A stretch of DNA of 64,000 bases from Lewinellaceae bacterium (lineage in GTDB: Bacteria > Bacteroidota > Bacteroidia > Chitinophagales > Saprospiraceae), in contig JADJWX010000004.1 of the NCBI GenBank assembly GCA_016716135.1, positions 310,001 to 374,000 on the forward strand, written 5' to 3'. Numbering within the stretch: the first letter of the stretch is position 1; every line of letters begins with the position of its first letter. The notes under the pieces were generated by a model. That model was not told the origin of the DNA. It ran no database searches and saw only the letters and a list, made by a program, of their open reading frames with translations. The translations under genes and the position numbers were made by a program. Below are positions 44,558-54,796 of this stretch, in pieces.

Positions 44558-44566
44558 AAAAAGCAC

Positions 44567-45451
44567 ATGAACATGAAAACAACACGCCGCAGTGCCCTGA
44601 AAGCCCTGGCCTTAGGCGCCGCTGCATTGGCAACCGACGGCCCGGCATTGCTTGCCAGACAGCCGGAGCCCAAGCCGCCGGCACGCTGGAAGGGCCGCAT
44701 CAACCACTCCGTTTGCCGCTGGTGTTTCAACGCAATCCCGATGGAGGAATTCTGCCGGGCTGTGGCCGAACTGGGTATCCCGGCGATCGACCTGGTGGGC
44801 CCGAACGATTGGCATTTACTCAAAAAATACGGCCTGTACTCCTCCATGTGCAACGGCGCCGAGCTCGGACTGACCAAGGGCTGGAACGATCCGCAATACC
44901 ACGAACAACTGTTGAAAAACTATTTGGAAATGATCCCGAAAGTGGCCGAGGCAGGTTACCGCAACCTGATCTGCTTCAGCGGAAACCGCAATGGCATGGA
45001 CGATGAAACCGGCATGCAAAACTGCGTTTCGGGGCTGGAACAACTGTTGCCGCTGGCCGAAAAACACGGTGTGCTGTTGTGCATGGAGTTGCTGAACAGC
45101 AAGATCAATCACCCCGATTACATGTGCGACAAAAGTCCCTGGGGCGTCGAACTGTGCAAGCGCCTGGGCTCCGAACACTTCAAACTGCTTTATGATATTT
45201 ATCACATGCAGGTCAATGAGGGCGACGTCATTCGCACCATCCAGGATTTTCATTTGTATTTCGCCCACTACCACACGGCCGGCGTGCCCGGGCGGCACGA
45301 GATCGACGACACGCAGGAGCTGTATTACCCGGCCATTATGCGCGCCATCGTTGAAACCGGATTTACCGGATATGTGGCGCAGGAATTCATTCCGAAAAAC
45401 CCGGACAAACTGGCTGCCCTGGCGGCCGCTGTTAAAATCTGCGACGTTTAA
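44567..45451 (+). CDS. Tat-exported TIM-barrel (hydroxypyruvate isomerase-like) protein
   Basis: A 294-residue protein. The N-terminus has a twin-arginine-type signal (TTRRSALKALALGAAALA). The rest is an AP-endonuclease-2/xylose-isomerase-type TIM barrel: INHSVCRWCFN, IDLVGPNDWHLL, MCNGAELGLTKGW, LLCMELLNSK, LLYDIYHMQVNEGD (metal-ligand Asp/His pair), FAHYHTAGVPGRHEI and YVAQEFIP. This matches the hydroxypyruvate-isomerase-like subfamily, but exported members next to GMC oxidoreductases probably act on keto-sugars rather than hydroxypyruvate; that is inference. It forms a gene set with the following oxidoreductase and its small subunit. Confidence 0.82.
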   Translation: MNMKTTRRSALKALALGAAALATDGPALLARQPEPKPPARWKGRINHSVCRWCFNAIPMEEFCRAVAELGIPAIDLVGPNDWHLLKKYGLYSSMCNGAELGLTKGWNDPQYHEQLLKNYLEMIPKVAEAGYRNLICFSGNRNGMDDETGMQNCVSGLEQLLPLAEKHGVLLCMELLNSKINHPDYMCDKSPWGVELCKRLGSEHFKLLYDIYHMQVNEGDVIRTIQDFHLYFAHYHTAGVPGRHEIDDTQELYYPAIMRAIVETGFTGYVAQEFIPKNPDKLAALAAAVKICDV

Positions 45452-45458
45452 AAAAATG

Positions 45459-45539
45459 CTGTGCTCCTCCATCCCTCTTTTAGCCGCCGTGACACTTTTT
45501 TAATTCCACAGAGGCTCACAGAGGGACGGAGGAGCACAG
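45459..45539. repeat. Inverted repeat of the CTCACAGAGG family (copy 1)
   Basis: Arms 45459-45478 and 45520-45539 (CTGTGCTCCTCCATCCCTCT, 19 of 20 paired) lie between the TIM-barrel and GMC genes. The right arm is preceded by CACAGAGGCTCACAGAGG, also present in the hairpin at 47.28 kb. Confidence 0.8.
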
Positions 45540-45555
45540 AGTTGAAAATTTACCT

Positions 45556-47229
45556 ATGACATACGACGCCATCGTTATCGGTTCCGGAATTTCCGGCGGC
45601 TGGGCCGCCAAAGAACTCACCGAAAAAGGCTTGAAAGTGCTCCTGCTTGAGCGCGGCCGGAATATCCAACACGTGACCGACTATACCACGGCCAGCAAGC
45701 GCATTTGGGAATTTCCGCACCGCGGCAGGTTAACCAACGCGATGAAAGCCAACCACCCGGTGCAAAAGCGCGATTATCCGTACAGCGAGTTCAACCCCGA
45801 TTTTTGGGTCGACGATCTGGAATGCCCGTACACCGAAGTCAAGCGCTTCGACTGGTACCGGGGTTTCCATGTGGGGGGTAAATCGCTGATGTGGGGGCGG
45901 CAGAGCTACCGTTGGAGCGATTTCGATTTTGAAGCCAATGCCAAAGACGGTTACGGGGTGGACTGGCCCATTCGCTACGCCGACCTGGCGCCCTGGTACG
46001 ACTATGTGGAAGCATTTGCGGGGATCAGCGGCTCCCTGGAAGGGATGCCACAGTTGCCCGACGGCCAGTTTTTGCCGCCGATGGAGATGAATTGTGTGGA
46101 AAAAGATGTGGCTGCCCGTATCAAAACCAGTTATGAAGACCGCCGCCGGATGATTATCGGCCGCGTGGCCAACCTCACACAGCCGCACAACGGCCGGGGC
46201 AACTGCCAGTATCGCAACCTCTGCAGCCGGGGCTGCCCGTTCGGCGCCTATTTCAGCACCCAGTCGAGCACCCTGCCTGCCGCGGTCAAAACCGGCAACC
46301 TGACGCTGCGGCCTTTCTCGCTCGTAAACCAGATTTTATACGATAAAAATAAAAAACGCGCGCGGGGGGTGCTGGTAATCGACGCCGAAACCATGGAAAC
46401 CCGGGAGTATGAAGCCAAGGTGATTTTTTTGTGTGCTTCCACGTTGGCCTCTACGTTTTTACTGCTCAACTCCATTGACGCAGGCGCATTACCGGATGGC
46501 CTGGGCAATTCCAGCGGTCAGCTCGGGCATAACCTCATGGACCACCATTTCCGCTGCGGGGCCTGGGGGAAAGCCGAGGGCTACGAAGACCAATATTATT
46601 ACGGCCGCCGACCCAACGGGGTGTACATACCGCGCTTTAGAAACCTGTTTGGCGATACGCGCAACTACCTGCGCGGCTTCGGCTACCAGGGCGCAGCCGG
46701 CCGCGAAGGCTGGCAGCGGGAAATTGCGGAAATGCAGATCGGCGGCGCACTCAAAGATGCTCTCAGCGAACCCGGGCAATGGACGATGGGCCTGGGCGGC
46801 TTCGGTGAAATGCTGCCTTACGCCGAAAACAAGGTTTATCTTGATAAATCGAAAAAAGACAAATGGGGGCAGCACGTGCTGGCGATCGATTGTGAACTCA
46901 AGGAAAACGAGCACAAAATGCGCGAAGACATGAAAAATGATGCCGCCGAGATGTTGGAAGCGGCCGGCATCAAAGCGGTGCAAACCTACGACAGCGGCAG
47001 TTTCCCCGGCATGGCTATTCACGAGATGGGGACCGCCCGCATGGGCCACGATCCCAAGACCTCGGTGCTCAACCGCTGGAACCAGATGCACGACGTTCCA
47101 AATGTATTTGTGACCGACGGCTCCTGTATGACCTCGGCTGCCTGCCAAAACCCTTCGCTGACCTACATGGCCATTACGGCACGGGCGGCACATTTTGCGG
47201 TGGAAGAACTTAAAAAAGGAAATCTCTAA
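45556..47229 (+). CDS. GMC family FAD-dependent oxidoreductase
   Basis: A 557-residue protein. The FAD-binding GxGxxG is near residues 8-14 (VIGSGISGGWAAKEL), and LLLERG follows as the second ribose-binding strand. The substrate domain carries GMAIHEMGTARMG (catalytic histidine region) and the end CMTSAACQNPSLTYMAITARAAHF with the second conserved His/Asn site. It lacks its own signal peptide, so it may be co-exported with the Tat-signal small subunit that follows. The likely reaction is oxidation of a sugar or sugar alcohol; members of this group oxidise the C3 position of glycosides. Confidence 0.88.
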   Translation: MTYDAIVIGSGISGGWAAKELTEKGLKVLLLERGRNIQHVTDYTTASKRIWEFPHRGRLTNAMKANHPVQKRDYPYSEFNPDFWVDDLECPYTEVKRFDWYRGFHVGGKSLMWGRQSYRWSDFDFEANAKDGYGVDWPIRYADLAPWYDYVEAFAGISGSLEGMPQLPDGQFLPPMEMNCVEKDVAARIKTSYEDRRRMIIGRVANLTQPHNGRGNCQYRNLCSRGCPFGAYFSTQSSTLPAAVKTGNLTLRPFSLVNQILYDKNKKRARGVLVIDAETMETREYEAKVIFLCASTLASTFLLLNSIDAGALPDGLGNSSGQLGHNLMDHHFRCGAWGKAEGYEDQYYYGRRPNGVYIPRFRNLFGDTRNYLRGFGYQGAAGREGWQREIAEMQIGGALKDALSEPGQWTMGLGGFGEMLPYAENKVYLDKSKKDKWGQHVLAIDCELKENEHKMREDMKNDAAEMLEAAGIKAVQTYDSGSFPGMAIHEMGTARMGHDPKTSVLNRWNQMHDVPNVFVTDGSCMTSAACQNPSLTYMAITARAAHFAVEELKKGNL

Positions 47230-47233
47230 ACCA

Positions 47234-47316
47234 CTCTGCGCCCTCTGTTCCTCTGTGAGCCTCTGTGGCATAAAAAAAGTAACACAGAGGCTCACAGAGG
47301 AACAGAGGGCGCAGAG
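47234..47316. repeat. Perfect 34-bp inverted repeat of the CTCACAGAGG family (copy 2)
   Basis: Arms 47234-47267 and 47283-47316 pair perfectly over 34 bases (left arm starts CTCTGCGCCCTCTG) with a 15-base loop. It lies 4 bases after the GMC stop codon and 16 bases before the next start codon, so in a joint transcript it would form a very stable hairpin directly before the translation start. Confidence 0.9.
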
Positions 47317-47332
47317 AAATTTTTTTTGAACC

Positions 47333-47921
47333 ATGAAAAGACGCGAAGCCATTCAACGCCTCACTGCCGTACTGGGCGGCACCTTACTTGGCGCCGACAG
47401 CCTGATGGCCCGGCAAATTGATTGGGAAGCCCTCGACGCACTGTCGGAAAGCGCCAGCATTGGCCTTTTTAGCAAGCGGCAAATCCGGCTGCTGAACGAA
47501 ATTGCCGACACCATTTTGCCGGAAACCGGCACTCCCGGCGCTAAAGCAGCCAAAGTTGGTCAGTTCATGGCTGTCATTGTCAGCGATTGCTGGGAAAAAA
47601 CTGATCAGGACGTTTTCCTCGCCGGCTTGGTCACCCTGGAGGAGCGGTGCAAAAAACATTCGGAAAACCTTCCTGCGCTGTACGCCGCAGCAATGCCATG
47701 CACTTTTAGTTGAACTCGACGAGGAACAAAAGGCCTACTACCGGAGCCGAAAAGCCGGTGCCCCGCCGCATTATTTTCGCCAGATGAAAGACCTCACCTT
47801 GTGGGGGTATTTTACCTCCGAGATCGGTGCCACGCAGGCATTGCGTTTTGTCGAGATTCCCGGGCGTTATGAAGGTTGCATTCCGTTTGCGAAGGGCGAC
47901 CGGGCCTGGGGTGGCAGCTAA
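47333..47921 (+). CDS. Gluconate 2-dehydrogenase subunit 3 family protein, one frameshift
   Basis: Repaired, about 195 residues. The N-terminus MKRREAIQRLTAVLGGTLLG is a twin-arginine-type signal. Then FSKRQIRLLNEIADTILPETGTPGAKAAKVGQFMAVIVSDCW, the hallmark of the subunit-3 family, and a C-terminal PPHYFRQMKDLTLWGYFTSEIGATQALRFVEIPGRYEGCIPF. One extra A at 47692-47693 splits the frame. In known complexes this small Tat-exported subunit is the partner of a GMC-type dehydrogenase, here the gene immediately upstream. It converges with a methyltransferase gene 3 bases away. Confidence 0.82.
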
Positions 47922-47924
47922 ATT

Positions 47925-48689
47925 TTACTTAAAAATCACCCAGGGGAAGGGCGGGAGCCACCGGACTTGCTGGAGTATGCGCGCGCACATGCCGGAATTG
48001 AGGTTTTTTCCGCCCAATTTTTTCACGTCCTGCCAGAGATGATGGTGATACCAATCGGCCATTTCAGGCACCCCGATTCCGGTGTAATATGCCCGGGTGG
48101 CGGCGCGGGCGGCCTGCTGTTTTTCGGTAGACCGGTAGAACGGGCTATCCACGATATGTACGCTGCCGCCCGGTTTGAGCACGCGTTTCAGCGCTGCGTG
48201 GAGTTCGGATAAATCGGGAAAATATTGCACGGAGGCAGCAAGCACCACCAGGTCAAACTTTTTTTCGGGGATGGTGTTTTTCAAAAAATCGGCAATAACG
48301 AAACGAACGTTGGTCAGGCCGGATGTGGCTGCCAGGCGGGCGCCCTGTTCCAACTCGGGCAAATTGACATCGACAGCCCAAATGTTGGTATCAGGTCGCC
48401 GGGCCAAATTGAGCGCCATCCAGCCGTTGCCACAGCCCAGATCGAGTATTTCGAGCGGCTTTTGCGCGTAGCGCCGGTGCAGGTATTTCCAAAAACGGGA
48501 AAACGAATGTGCGCGCATTTGCCACTCGCGTTGATGCGGTTTTTGATGTTCGGAGGCCGGTGTAAACCGGGGCAGGGCAAGCACTTGTTCGTCAGTTAAT
48601 ACGCGGCTTTCCCGCTCTCGCACGGTCAGGTAAGCCGTAGTTTTTGCGGCGAAAATCGCCGGATCAGAAAGAAAGTGCAGGTTGGACAT
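47925..48689 (-). CDS. Class I SAM-dependent methyltransferase
   Basis: A 254-residue cytosolic protein. SAM-binding motif I is ILDLGCGNGWMALNLA (residues about 88-103), the acidic ribose-binding residue lies in AVDVNLPELEQ, motif II is FDLVVLAASVQYFPDL, and motif III is LKPGGSVHIVDSPFY. It resembles the Methyltransf_11 group acting on small molecules; the substrate is unknown. Monocistronic and divergent from the acyl-CoA carboxylase gene, 99 bases between the starts. Confidence 0.88.
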   Translation of the reverse strand: MSNLHFLSDPAIFAAKTTAYLTVRERESRVLTDEQVLALPRFTPASEHQKPHQREWQMRAHSFSRFWKYLHRRYAQKPLEILDLGCGNGWMALNLARRPDTNIWAVDVNLPELEQGARLAATSGLTNVRFVIADFLKNTIPEKKFDLVVLAASVQYFPDLSELHAALKRVLKPGGSVHIVDSPFYRSTEKQQAARAATRAYYTGIGVPEMADWYHHHLWQDVKKLGGKNLNSGMCARILQQVRWLPPFPWVIFK

Positions 48690-48788
48690 CGCTTTGTGCC
48701 GGAAATTTAGTTCAAAATAAATCCCCAGCAGGGAAACACCGTATTTTGCCCCGAAACCAAACTTTACTCACCACATACTACCTGACAA

Positions 48789-50429
<1,641 letters not shown>

Positions 50430-50443
50430 ACAAAATACTGAAA

Positions 50444-50737
50444 TCAAATTGCAGCAAGTGGGCGGCTGCTATGTCTGACGGCTAAAATCTGTATCTGTGT
50501 TGCGTCAGTAATCGAATAAACGACTCGATAGCGGTGGATCAGCAACTCACGAATGGATTCTATATTCAGTTCAGGTACAATCCGTCCCATTCGAGGAAAA
50601 CGTTCGAGTTGATGAATGTTATTGATAATCTCTTCTGTTACAGTTTCCGCTCGCGTATCAGAAAATGCAGAGAGGGTATCGTAAACGCTGTATAGGTCAT
50701 CCGTAGCCCGATTTGTCCAGACTATTTTTGACGCCAT
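50444..50737 (-). CDS. ParE/RelE-type toxin
   Basis: A 97-residue protein of the ParE/RelE fold: IVWTNRATDDLYSVYDTL at the start, a basic helix (RFPRMGRIVPEL), and the typical end IRELLIHRYRVVYSITDATQIQILAVRHSSR. The spacing and RxLxxxxYRxxYxI ending fit ParE (gyrase poison) more than the mRNA-cleaving RelE. The start overlaps the antitoxin gene by 41 bases, the usual translational coupling. It converges with the carboxyltransferase gene 14 bases away. Confidence 0.85.
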   Translation of the reverse strand: MASKIVWTNRATDDLYSVYDTLSAFSDTRAETVTEEIINNIHQLERFPRMGRIVPELNIESIRELLIHRYRVVYSITDATQIQILAVRHSSRPLAAI

Positions 50738-51023
50738 AGTTCGAAGCGTTTTTTAATTCATCATGGCTGATGAATTGCTCCTGATCTGCCGATAACAAAC
50801 CCTCCCGAATACCTTCTACTAAGTGCAATCGTTCCAATAATTCATCTAAGGTCAGTAGCTCCAATGATTCTTCAGGTATTGGGTCTGTTTTAGTTGCTGT
50901 TGATTTGCGGATTTCCTGAACAGCAGCCTTGTATTTCAGGCGCAGCATGTGCAGCAACACGTCAGTCTGGTCAGAGTCGGACAGGCCGTTGATGGATGCT
51001 TTAACTTGTTCTACTGTGGTCAT
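50697..51023 (-). CDS. Antitoxin of the ParE-type module
   Basis: A 108-residue, acidic, mainly helical protein (MTTVEQVKASINGLSDSDQTDVLLHMLRLKYKAA ... LTLDELLERLHLVEGIREGLLSADQEQFISHDELKN). No ribbon-helix-helix motif is obvious; the last third (GIREGLLSADQEQFISHDEL) resembles the toxin-binding tail of addiction-module proteins. Named by position, being directly upstream of and overlapping the toxin, and by size. A -7 box sits close upstream, so the pair has its own promoter, possibly autoregulated. Confidence 0.75.
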   Translation of the reverse strand: MTTVEQVKASINGLSDSDQTDVLLHMLRLKYKAAVQEIRKSTATKTDPIPEESLELLTLDELLERLHLVEGIREGLLSADQEQFISHDELKNASNYGVKNSLDKSGYG

Positions 51024-51041
51024 GTGCAGCGATTTGTTTTA

Positions 51042-51049
51042 CAAAAATA
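51042..51049 (-). promoter_or_regulatory. Putative -7 box of the toxin-antitoxin module
   Basis: TATTTTTG on the minus strand matches TAnnTTTG, 18 bases before the antitoxin start codon. Confidence 0.5.
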
Positions 51050-51190
51050 GGGGTTTGCGTGGAGAAATCTGAGATTCAAGACCAGAACCAATCCTCGTCA
51101 TTTTTTGGCTTCGTTACTTTCATCGGGTATTTGCTTGCAATGGTGGTAAACGCATCCAAAAAATCCGATATTGAGTCTGCCTAACTGAAA

Positions 51191-52192
51191 TCACTCCTCA
51201 CCGGGAATATCAAAAAAGCCGAGATAATTTCGCTCAAACCGCTTGATTTCCAGCGCGTCATTTCCAAATTGCATACCTTTTTGAACGGCAAATGGCGCAT
51301 CGCAGGCAGTGACCAGCAGTAGCCCGCCAAAACACTTTACCAGGAATTTTCCACTTTCAAATACGGCAACCACCGAACCGGCAGCCCATTTTTCATAGCC
51401 GAAATCGTGCACGTCGAACACATGCGCGTCCCAGATGCTGATTTTCTGATCGCCGGAAAACGTAAATGCGCCGTCGAACGGGCGGGTGACCGCCCGGATA
51501 AAACGGGCCAGCACTTCCACATCCTGCGCCCAGTCGATCAGGCCGTCTTCCGGGCTGCGTTTGGGGTAATATGTGGGTGTGATGGAATCGTCCTGTTTTG
51601 TTAGTTGAAAATCATTGCGCACCAGCTTGTCAATATTCCGCTCGACCAGGTACTTCATGGCCAGGGTATTTTTGAAGTGCATGGTTTCGGCGGTATCCCG
51701 GTCGGTAATCTGAAACTTGAAGGTATCAACCACATCACCGGAGTCGACGCCCGGGTCGTAGCGAAACAAATTGGTATAGAACACCTTTCGACCTTCAATG
51801 ATCGACCAGTTCATCGGCGAACGGCCACGGCCCAGCGGCAGATTCATGGAACTCCCGTGCATGCCGAAAGCGCCGATACGCAGGCCCGACAGCACTTGTG
51901 CCGGGATCAGGCGTTGCCAGCCCATAACGATGGCAACATCAATGCCCAGGCTATTGATGTGCATGAGGTCGTCATCGTGTTTCAGTGAATAATATTTGGC
52001 CTGGTACACCTCAATGCCGCGGGCTTCTGCGGCGGCTTTCAGGTCAAGATAGTCCGCCACCTGGTGTTTTTGCCCGGCTTCGGGCGTGATAGTGATCAGG
52101 TGGCGGACCGGAAAAGGTAAGTTCAGATTATCCAATAGAAACAGGGTGGTGGCTTTACAACCAAACACCGCTATTTTATCAAAGACTTTCAT
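51191..52192 (-). CDS. Formyltransferase-like enzyme of a polysaccharide cluster
   Basis: A 333-residue protein of the methionyl-tRNA formyltransferase / sugar N-formyltransferase superfamily. Core motif: GAFGMHGSSMNLPLGRGRSPMNWSII, equivalent to [21 protein letters not shown] of ArnA, followed by DPGVDSGDVVDTF with the catalytic aspartate. The catalytic asparagine of the NxH motif is replaced by glycine (GMH), while histidine and aspartate remain. The C-terminal domain (SPEDGLIDWAQDVEVLARFIRAVTRPFDGAF) is of the Fmt type. It probably formylates an amino-sugar nucleotide, if active. It overlaps the preceding deacetylase gene by 14 bases. Confidence 0.8.
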   Translation of the reverse strand: MKVFDKIAVFGCKATTLFLLDNLNLPFPVRHLITITPEAGQKHQVADYLDLKAAAEARGIEVYQAKYYSLKHDDDLMHINSLGIDVAIVMGWQRLIPAQVLSGLRIGAFGMHGSSMNLPLGRGRSPMNWSIIEGRKVFYTNLFRYDPGVDSGDVVDTFKFQITDRDTAETMHFKNTLAMKYLVERNIDKLVRNDFQLTKQDDSITPTYYPKRSPEDGLIDWAQDVEVLARFIRAVTRPFDGAFTFSGDQKISIWDAHVFDVHDFGYEKWAAGSVVAVFESGKFLVKCFGGLLLVTACDAPFAVQKGMQFGNDALEIKRFERNYLGFFDIPGEE

Positions 52193-52961
52193 TGATTTTT
52201 CGGAAAGGAATACAGTTGTTTGAAAAATCGGATTTAAGGGAATTTACCCGTTGGGCATAGTACACCTTGAGTTTATCCAGGTTGGTACTGCCTTCAAGCA
52301 TCCACCAGATGGGGTGAATGAGCAGGTGAATGGATTTTTGCTGCGCAAACTCCGGCGTGTCGAACGGGTGACCAAAACGCCAAACACCGGTGGAATCGGA
52401 AATGTACTTGACATCCCGAAAGTATTTGGACTGGTAGGTGTGTTCAATGCCAAAAATGGGTGCATCAAACTCCTGGAAAAATGCGTTTGGCCGGTGCAGG
52501 CTGATAATGCCGACTTCCTCCCGGAAAAACTCCCGGAAAAGCATCACTTCTTTCTTCAGGCCTTCATGAAAATCTTCATAGATCGACGGATCAAAGTGCA
52601 CGCTGATAGTGTGCCCCATTTCGCGGATCAGGGAGATGTTTTCATAATCCTGCGGCGAAAAAATGTTGTAAAAATTAGAGCGCAGCAGGAAAAAATAGGT
52701 GGACTGAATCCCCATTTCCGTTTCGATCAGGGCAGACTGCAATGCAAAATTTGTATCGAAATCGATATCATGCCGGAGGGCAATTTGCCTTTTGGGCTCG
52801 GTAAGTTCAGGAAACTTACAAAACTGGTACCCCTGGTCTTTAAATGTCTGAAGAAAGTGGTGGTAGGAGCCAAATCGGTGGTTAGGCGCTTTCCGGTGCT
52901 GTTGACCAGGTTCGACCGGTGCAAGGGTTTGTTGTCTTTGAGAGAGTAAAAAATTTACCAT
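52179..52961 (-). CDS. Polysaccharide deacetylase-like protein
   Basis: A 260-residue protein without a signal peptide. The core resembles cytosolic NodB-fold proteins: QIALRHDIDFDTNFAL (metal-binding Asp motif), STYFFLLRSNFYN, MGHTISVHFDPSIY (His-x4-His metal pair), and a late LLIHPIWWM histidine. The same type of protein recurs at 54797, with similar metal residues. The predicted activity is removal of an acetyl group from a sugar intermediate, fitting the downstream formyltransferase, with which it overlaps. The substrate is unknown. Confidence 0.75.
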   Translation of the reverse strand: MVNFLLSQRQQTLAPVEPGQQHRKAPNHRFGSYHHFLQTFKDQGYQFCKFPELTEPKRQIALRHDIDFDTNFALQSALIETEMGIQSTYFFLLRSNFYNIFSPQDYENISLIREMGHTISVHFDPSIYEDFHEGLKKEVMLFREFFREEVGIISLHRPNAFFQEFDAPIFGIEHTYQSKYFRDVKYISDSTGVWRFGHPFDTPEFAQQKSIHLLIHPIWWMLEGSTNLDKLKVYYAQRVNSLKSDFSNNCIPFRKINESL

Positions 52962-53101
52962 AAACCGGGTGTTTGCTTTTCAAGAATTGATTAATGATGT
53001 GCGAAGCGTTGTCATCAATGCCAGATTAAACGGAACGGAGGTGGTGCGAACGGATTAAACGGAGCAGATTAAATTTAAGAGTCGAAATGCTTCGGGATGG
53101 C

Positions 53102-54184
53102 TCAATAGCTTCGAACCATTTTTATAAAAATATTATAAAATGCCTTAGTTGTGTATCGTAGATCAGTGAGGAACGGCTGGCGTTCGTAAGCCTGCAAATA
53201 CCGGCGCTCGATGTCGATGGTATCCTCCAGGCACTTGGGGATTTCTACGTAAACCGGTGGGATAAGACCCGGCTTGAATTTCTTTCGGAATTCCTGAAAT
53301 TCTTCCGGATATAAGCTAAAGTAATGTTTACTGATGGGACGAACGCCGAAAAGTTTTACATCGCCCCGGATAAAGTTAAAAAGCATGGGCAATTCATCCA
53401 GCCAGTACTTGCGAAAAAAATGCCCCAGGGTAGTGATGCGGGGATCGTCTTTGAATTTGGCGCCGGTTCCGAGCCCGTTCCACTCGTAGATCAATTGCTG
53501 CACATATTCGCTGTAAGGCGACATGGTGCGCAACTTGTATACTTTCATGATTTTGCCATGCTTGCCTACCCGTCGCAATTTAATGAAAGGGCCATAGGTC
53601 GCTTCCGTATTGAATTCCGGCTCACCGGTTTTTTCAACGACGAAATATAGTTTGTCCTCCACTTCCACAGTGTCCAGCAACCGGAATCCGCAAGCGTACA
53701 GGCGCCCGTAGGTTTCCATTTCGGAAATCACCCGGTTTTTCCCTTGTGTCAGGGCAAAGTAAGCCCGTTTTAAATATGGAAGTTTGGGCCAAAGGCGTTT
53801 GTGCAGGAAATCGAATGTGTAAAACACTTTATTGAATGGCCGGGGGTATTTTGCCAAAAACCGCTCTTTGCGGCGCTGGGAAACTTCAACACATCCTACA
53901 AAATACCCGCCCTGGGTTAATTGTGCATTGACCGATTCCAGAAATTTATTCACATACCGGATGTCGTTCAGGCGTTGTTGGTTGGCAATGAAAGCCGCTG
54001 GCTCCTGGGCCTTTAATTCGGCGCCATTCAGCGCGCGCCGGGTGTTGAGCACTACAGGCTCGCCAACAGAATCCCATTGGATTGTTTTTTCAAGGAGTTG
54101 TATTACCTCCTCCGGGAATTTCTCCTCCAACCATTGCTTTGACAATAATTCCGGATTGCTCATTTGGTCGTAAACCAATGCCAT
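53102..54184 (-). CDS. Soluble sugar transferase with extra N-terminal domain
   Basis: A 360-residue protein. The last 155 residues carry the bacterial sugar-transferase (phosphoglycosyl transferase) pattern: LRRVGKHGKIMKVYKLRTM, DPRITTLGHFFRKYWLDELPMLFNFIRGDVKLFGVRP, and FKPGLIPP. The membrane-anchoring hydrophobic hairpin that normally precedes this domain is missing. In its place are about 200 residues (EVIQLLEKTIQWD ... LTQGGYFVGCVEVSQRRKERF ... SEMETYGRLYACGFRLLDTVEVEDKLYFVVEKT) that resemble the C-terminal half of a methyltransferase-like fold. It would attach the first sugar-phosphate to undecaprenyl phosphate, but membrane association must be achieved differently. Confidence 0.78.
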   Translation of the reverse strand: MALVYDQMSNPELLSKQWLEEKFPEEVIQLLEKTIQWDSVGEPVVLNTRRALNGAELKAQEPAAFIANQQRLNDIRYVNKFLESVNAQLTQGGYFVGCVEVSQRRKERFLAKYPRPFNKVFYTFDFLHKRLWPKLPYLKRAYFALTQGKNRVISEMETYGRLYACGFRLLDTVEVEDKLYFVVEKTGEPEFNTEATYGPFIKLRRVGKHGKIMKVYKLRTMSPYSEYVQQLIYEWNGLGTGAKFKDDPRITTLGHFFRKYWLDELPMLFNFIRGDVKLFGVRPISKHYFSLYPEEFQEFRKKFKPGLIPPVYVEIPKCLEDTIDIERRYLQAYERQPFLTDLRYTTKAFYNIFIKMVRSY

Positions 54185-54796
54185 GAGTCACGCTTTTTAA
54201 GTGATAAAAAACAATTAAAAGATGGTATCCAGGATACCAGGGGGGAGGAGGTACTTGACCACTGTAGTATTAAAATCAGATTAGGATCACATTCCCGGAT
54301 GCAAGCGGGGGACTTCACGGCAGACAGTCAAGCAGTAATTTCAGTATGGAATAAGGATACGTTTCACGAACCAGCCTGAAACAGGTATCAAATCCCTTTA
54401 CTTGATCTGACAAATGGAATGGATAAAAAGCGCGTACCGATTAAATAAGTCGAGCGCGTACAGGCTCTGATTATCAGATGTGCCCAGTGGGCCCTGTTAC
54501 TGCAAAAAGAGGGGGGGAGGGGCAGTATCAGGCTACAAATAAGCGTGATTTTATGCTAATTTACATCGAATGACCAATTCTGAGTATGTTCGGTATTCTA
54601 ATGCGAATTTAGGTTTCTTGGCTGCTCAGCAACTTTAATAGAAAATTAATTGTATTTTTATTGTAAAGTCGGCTAAACAGCACATTAAAAAATAGGGTGA
54701 AAGTGTAATTTTTGCCTGGTTCTCCGGAGCCGGCAAATACTGCATCCGGACGTAATATTCAGCCAAAATTATGCCAATCAAATTCCGGTTATATGC
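54185..54796. other. Gene-free A/T-rich spacer within the polysaccharide cluster
   Basis: 612 bases without a credible gene, more A/T-rich than its surroundings. It contains a short palindrome GGTATCCAGGATACC near 54222-54236. It separates the deacetylase at 54797 from the sugar transferase and probably holds the promoter for 54184-51191; no clear TAnnTTTG box was found. Confidence 0.5.

Noticed and set aside
54164..54379. 71-codon plus-strand frame in the spacer
   Set aside because: Short, no ribosome-binding site or motif, and it starts inside the sugar-transferase gene.
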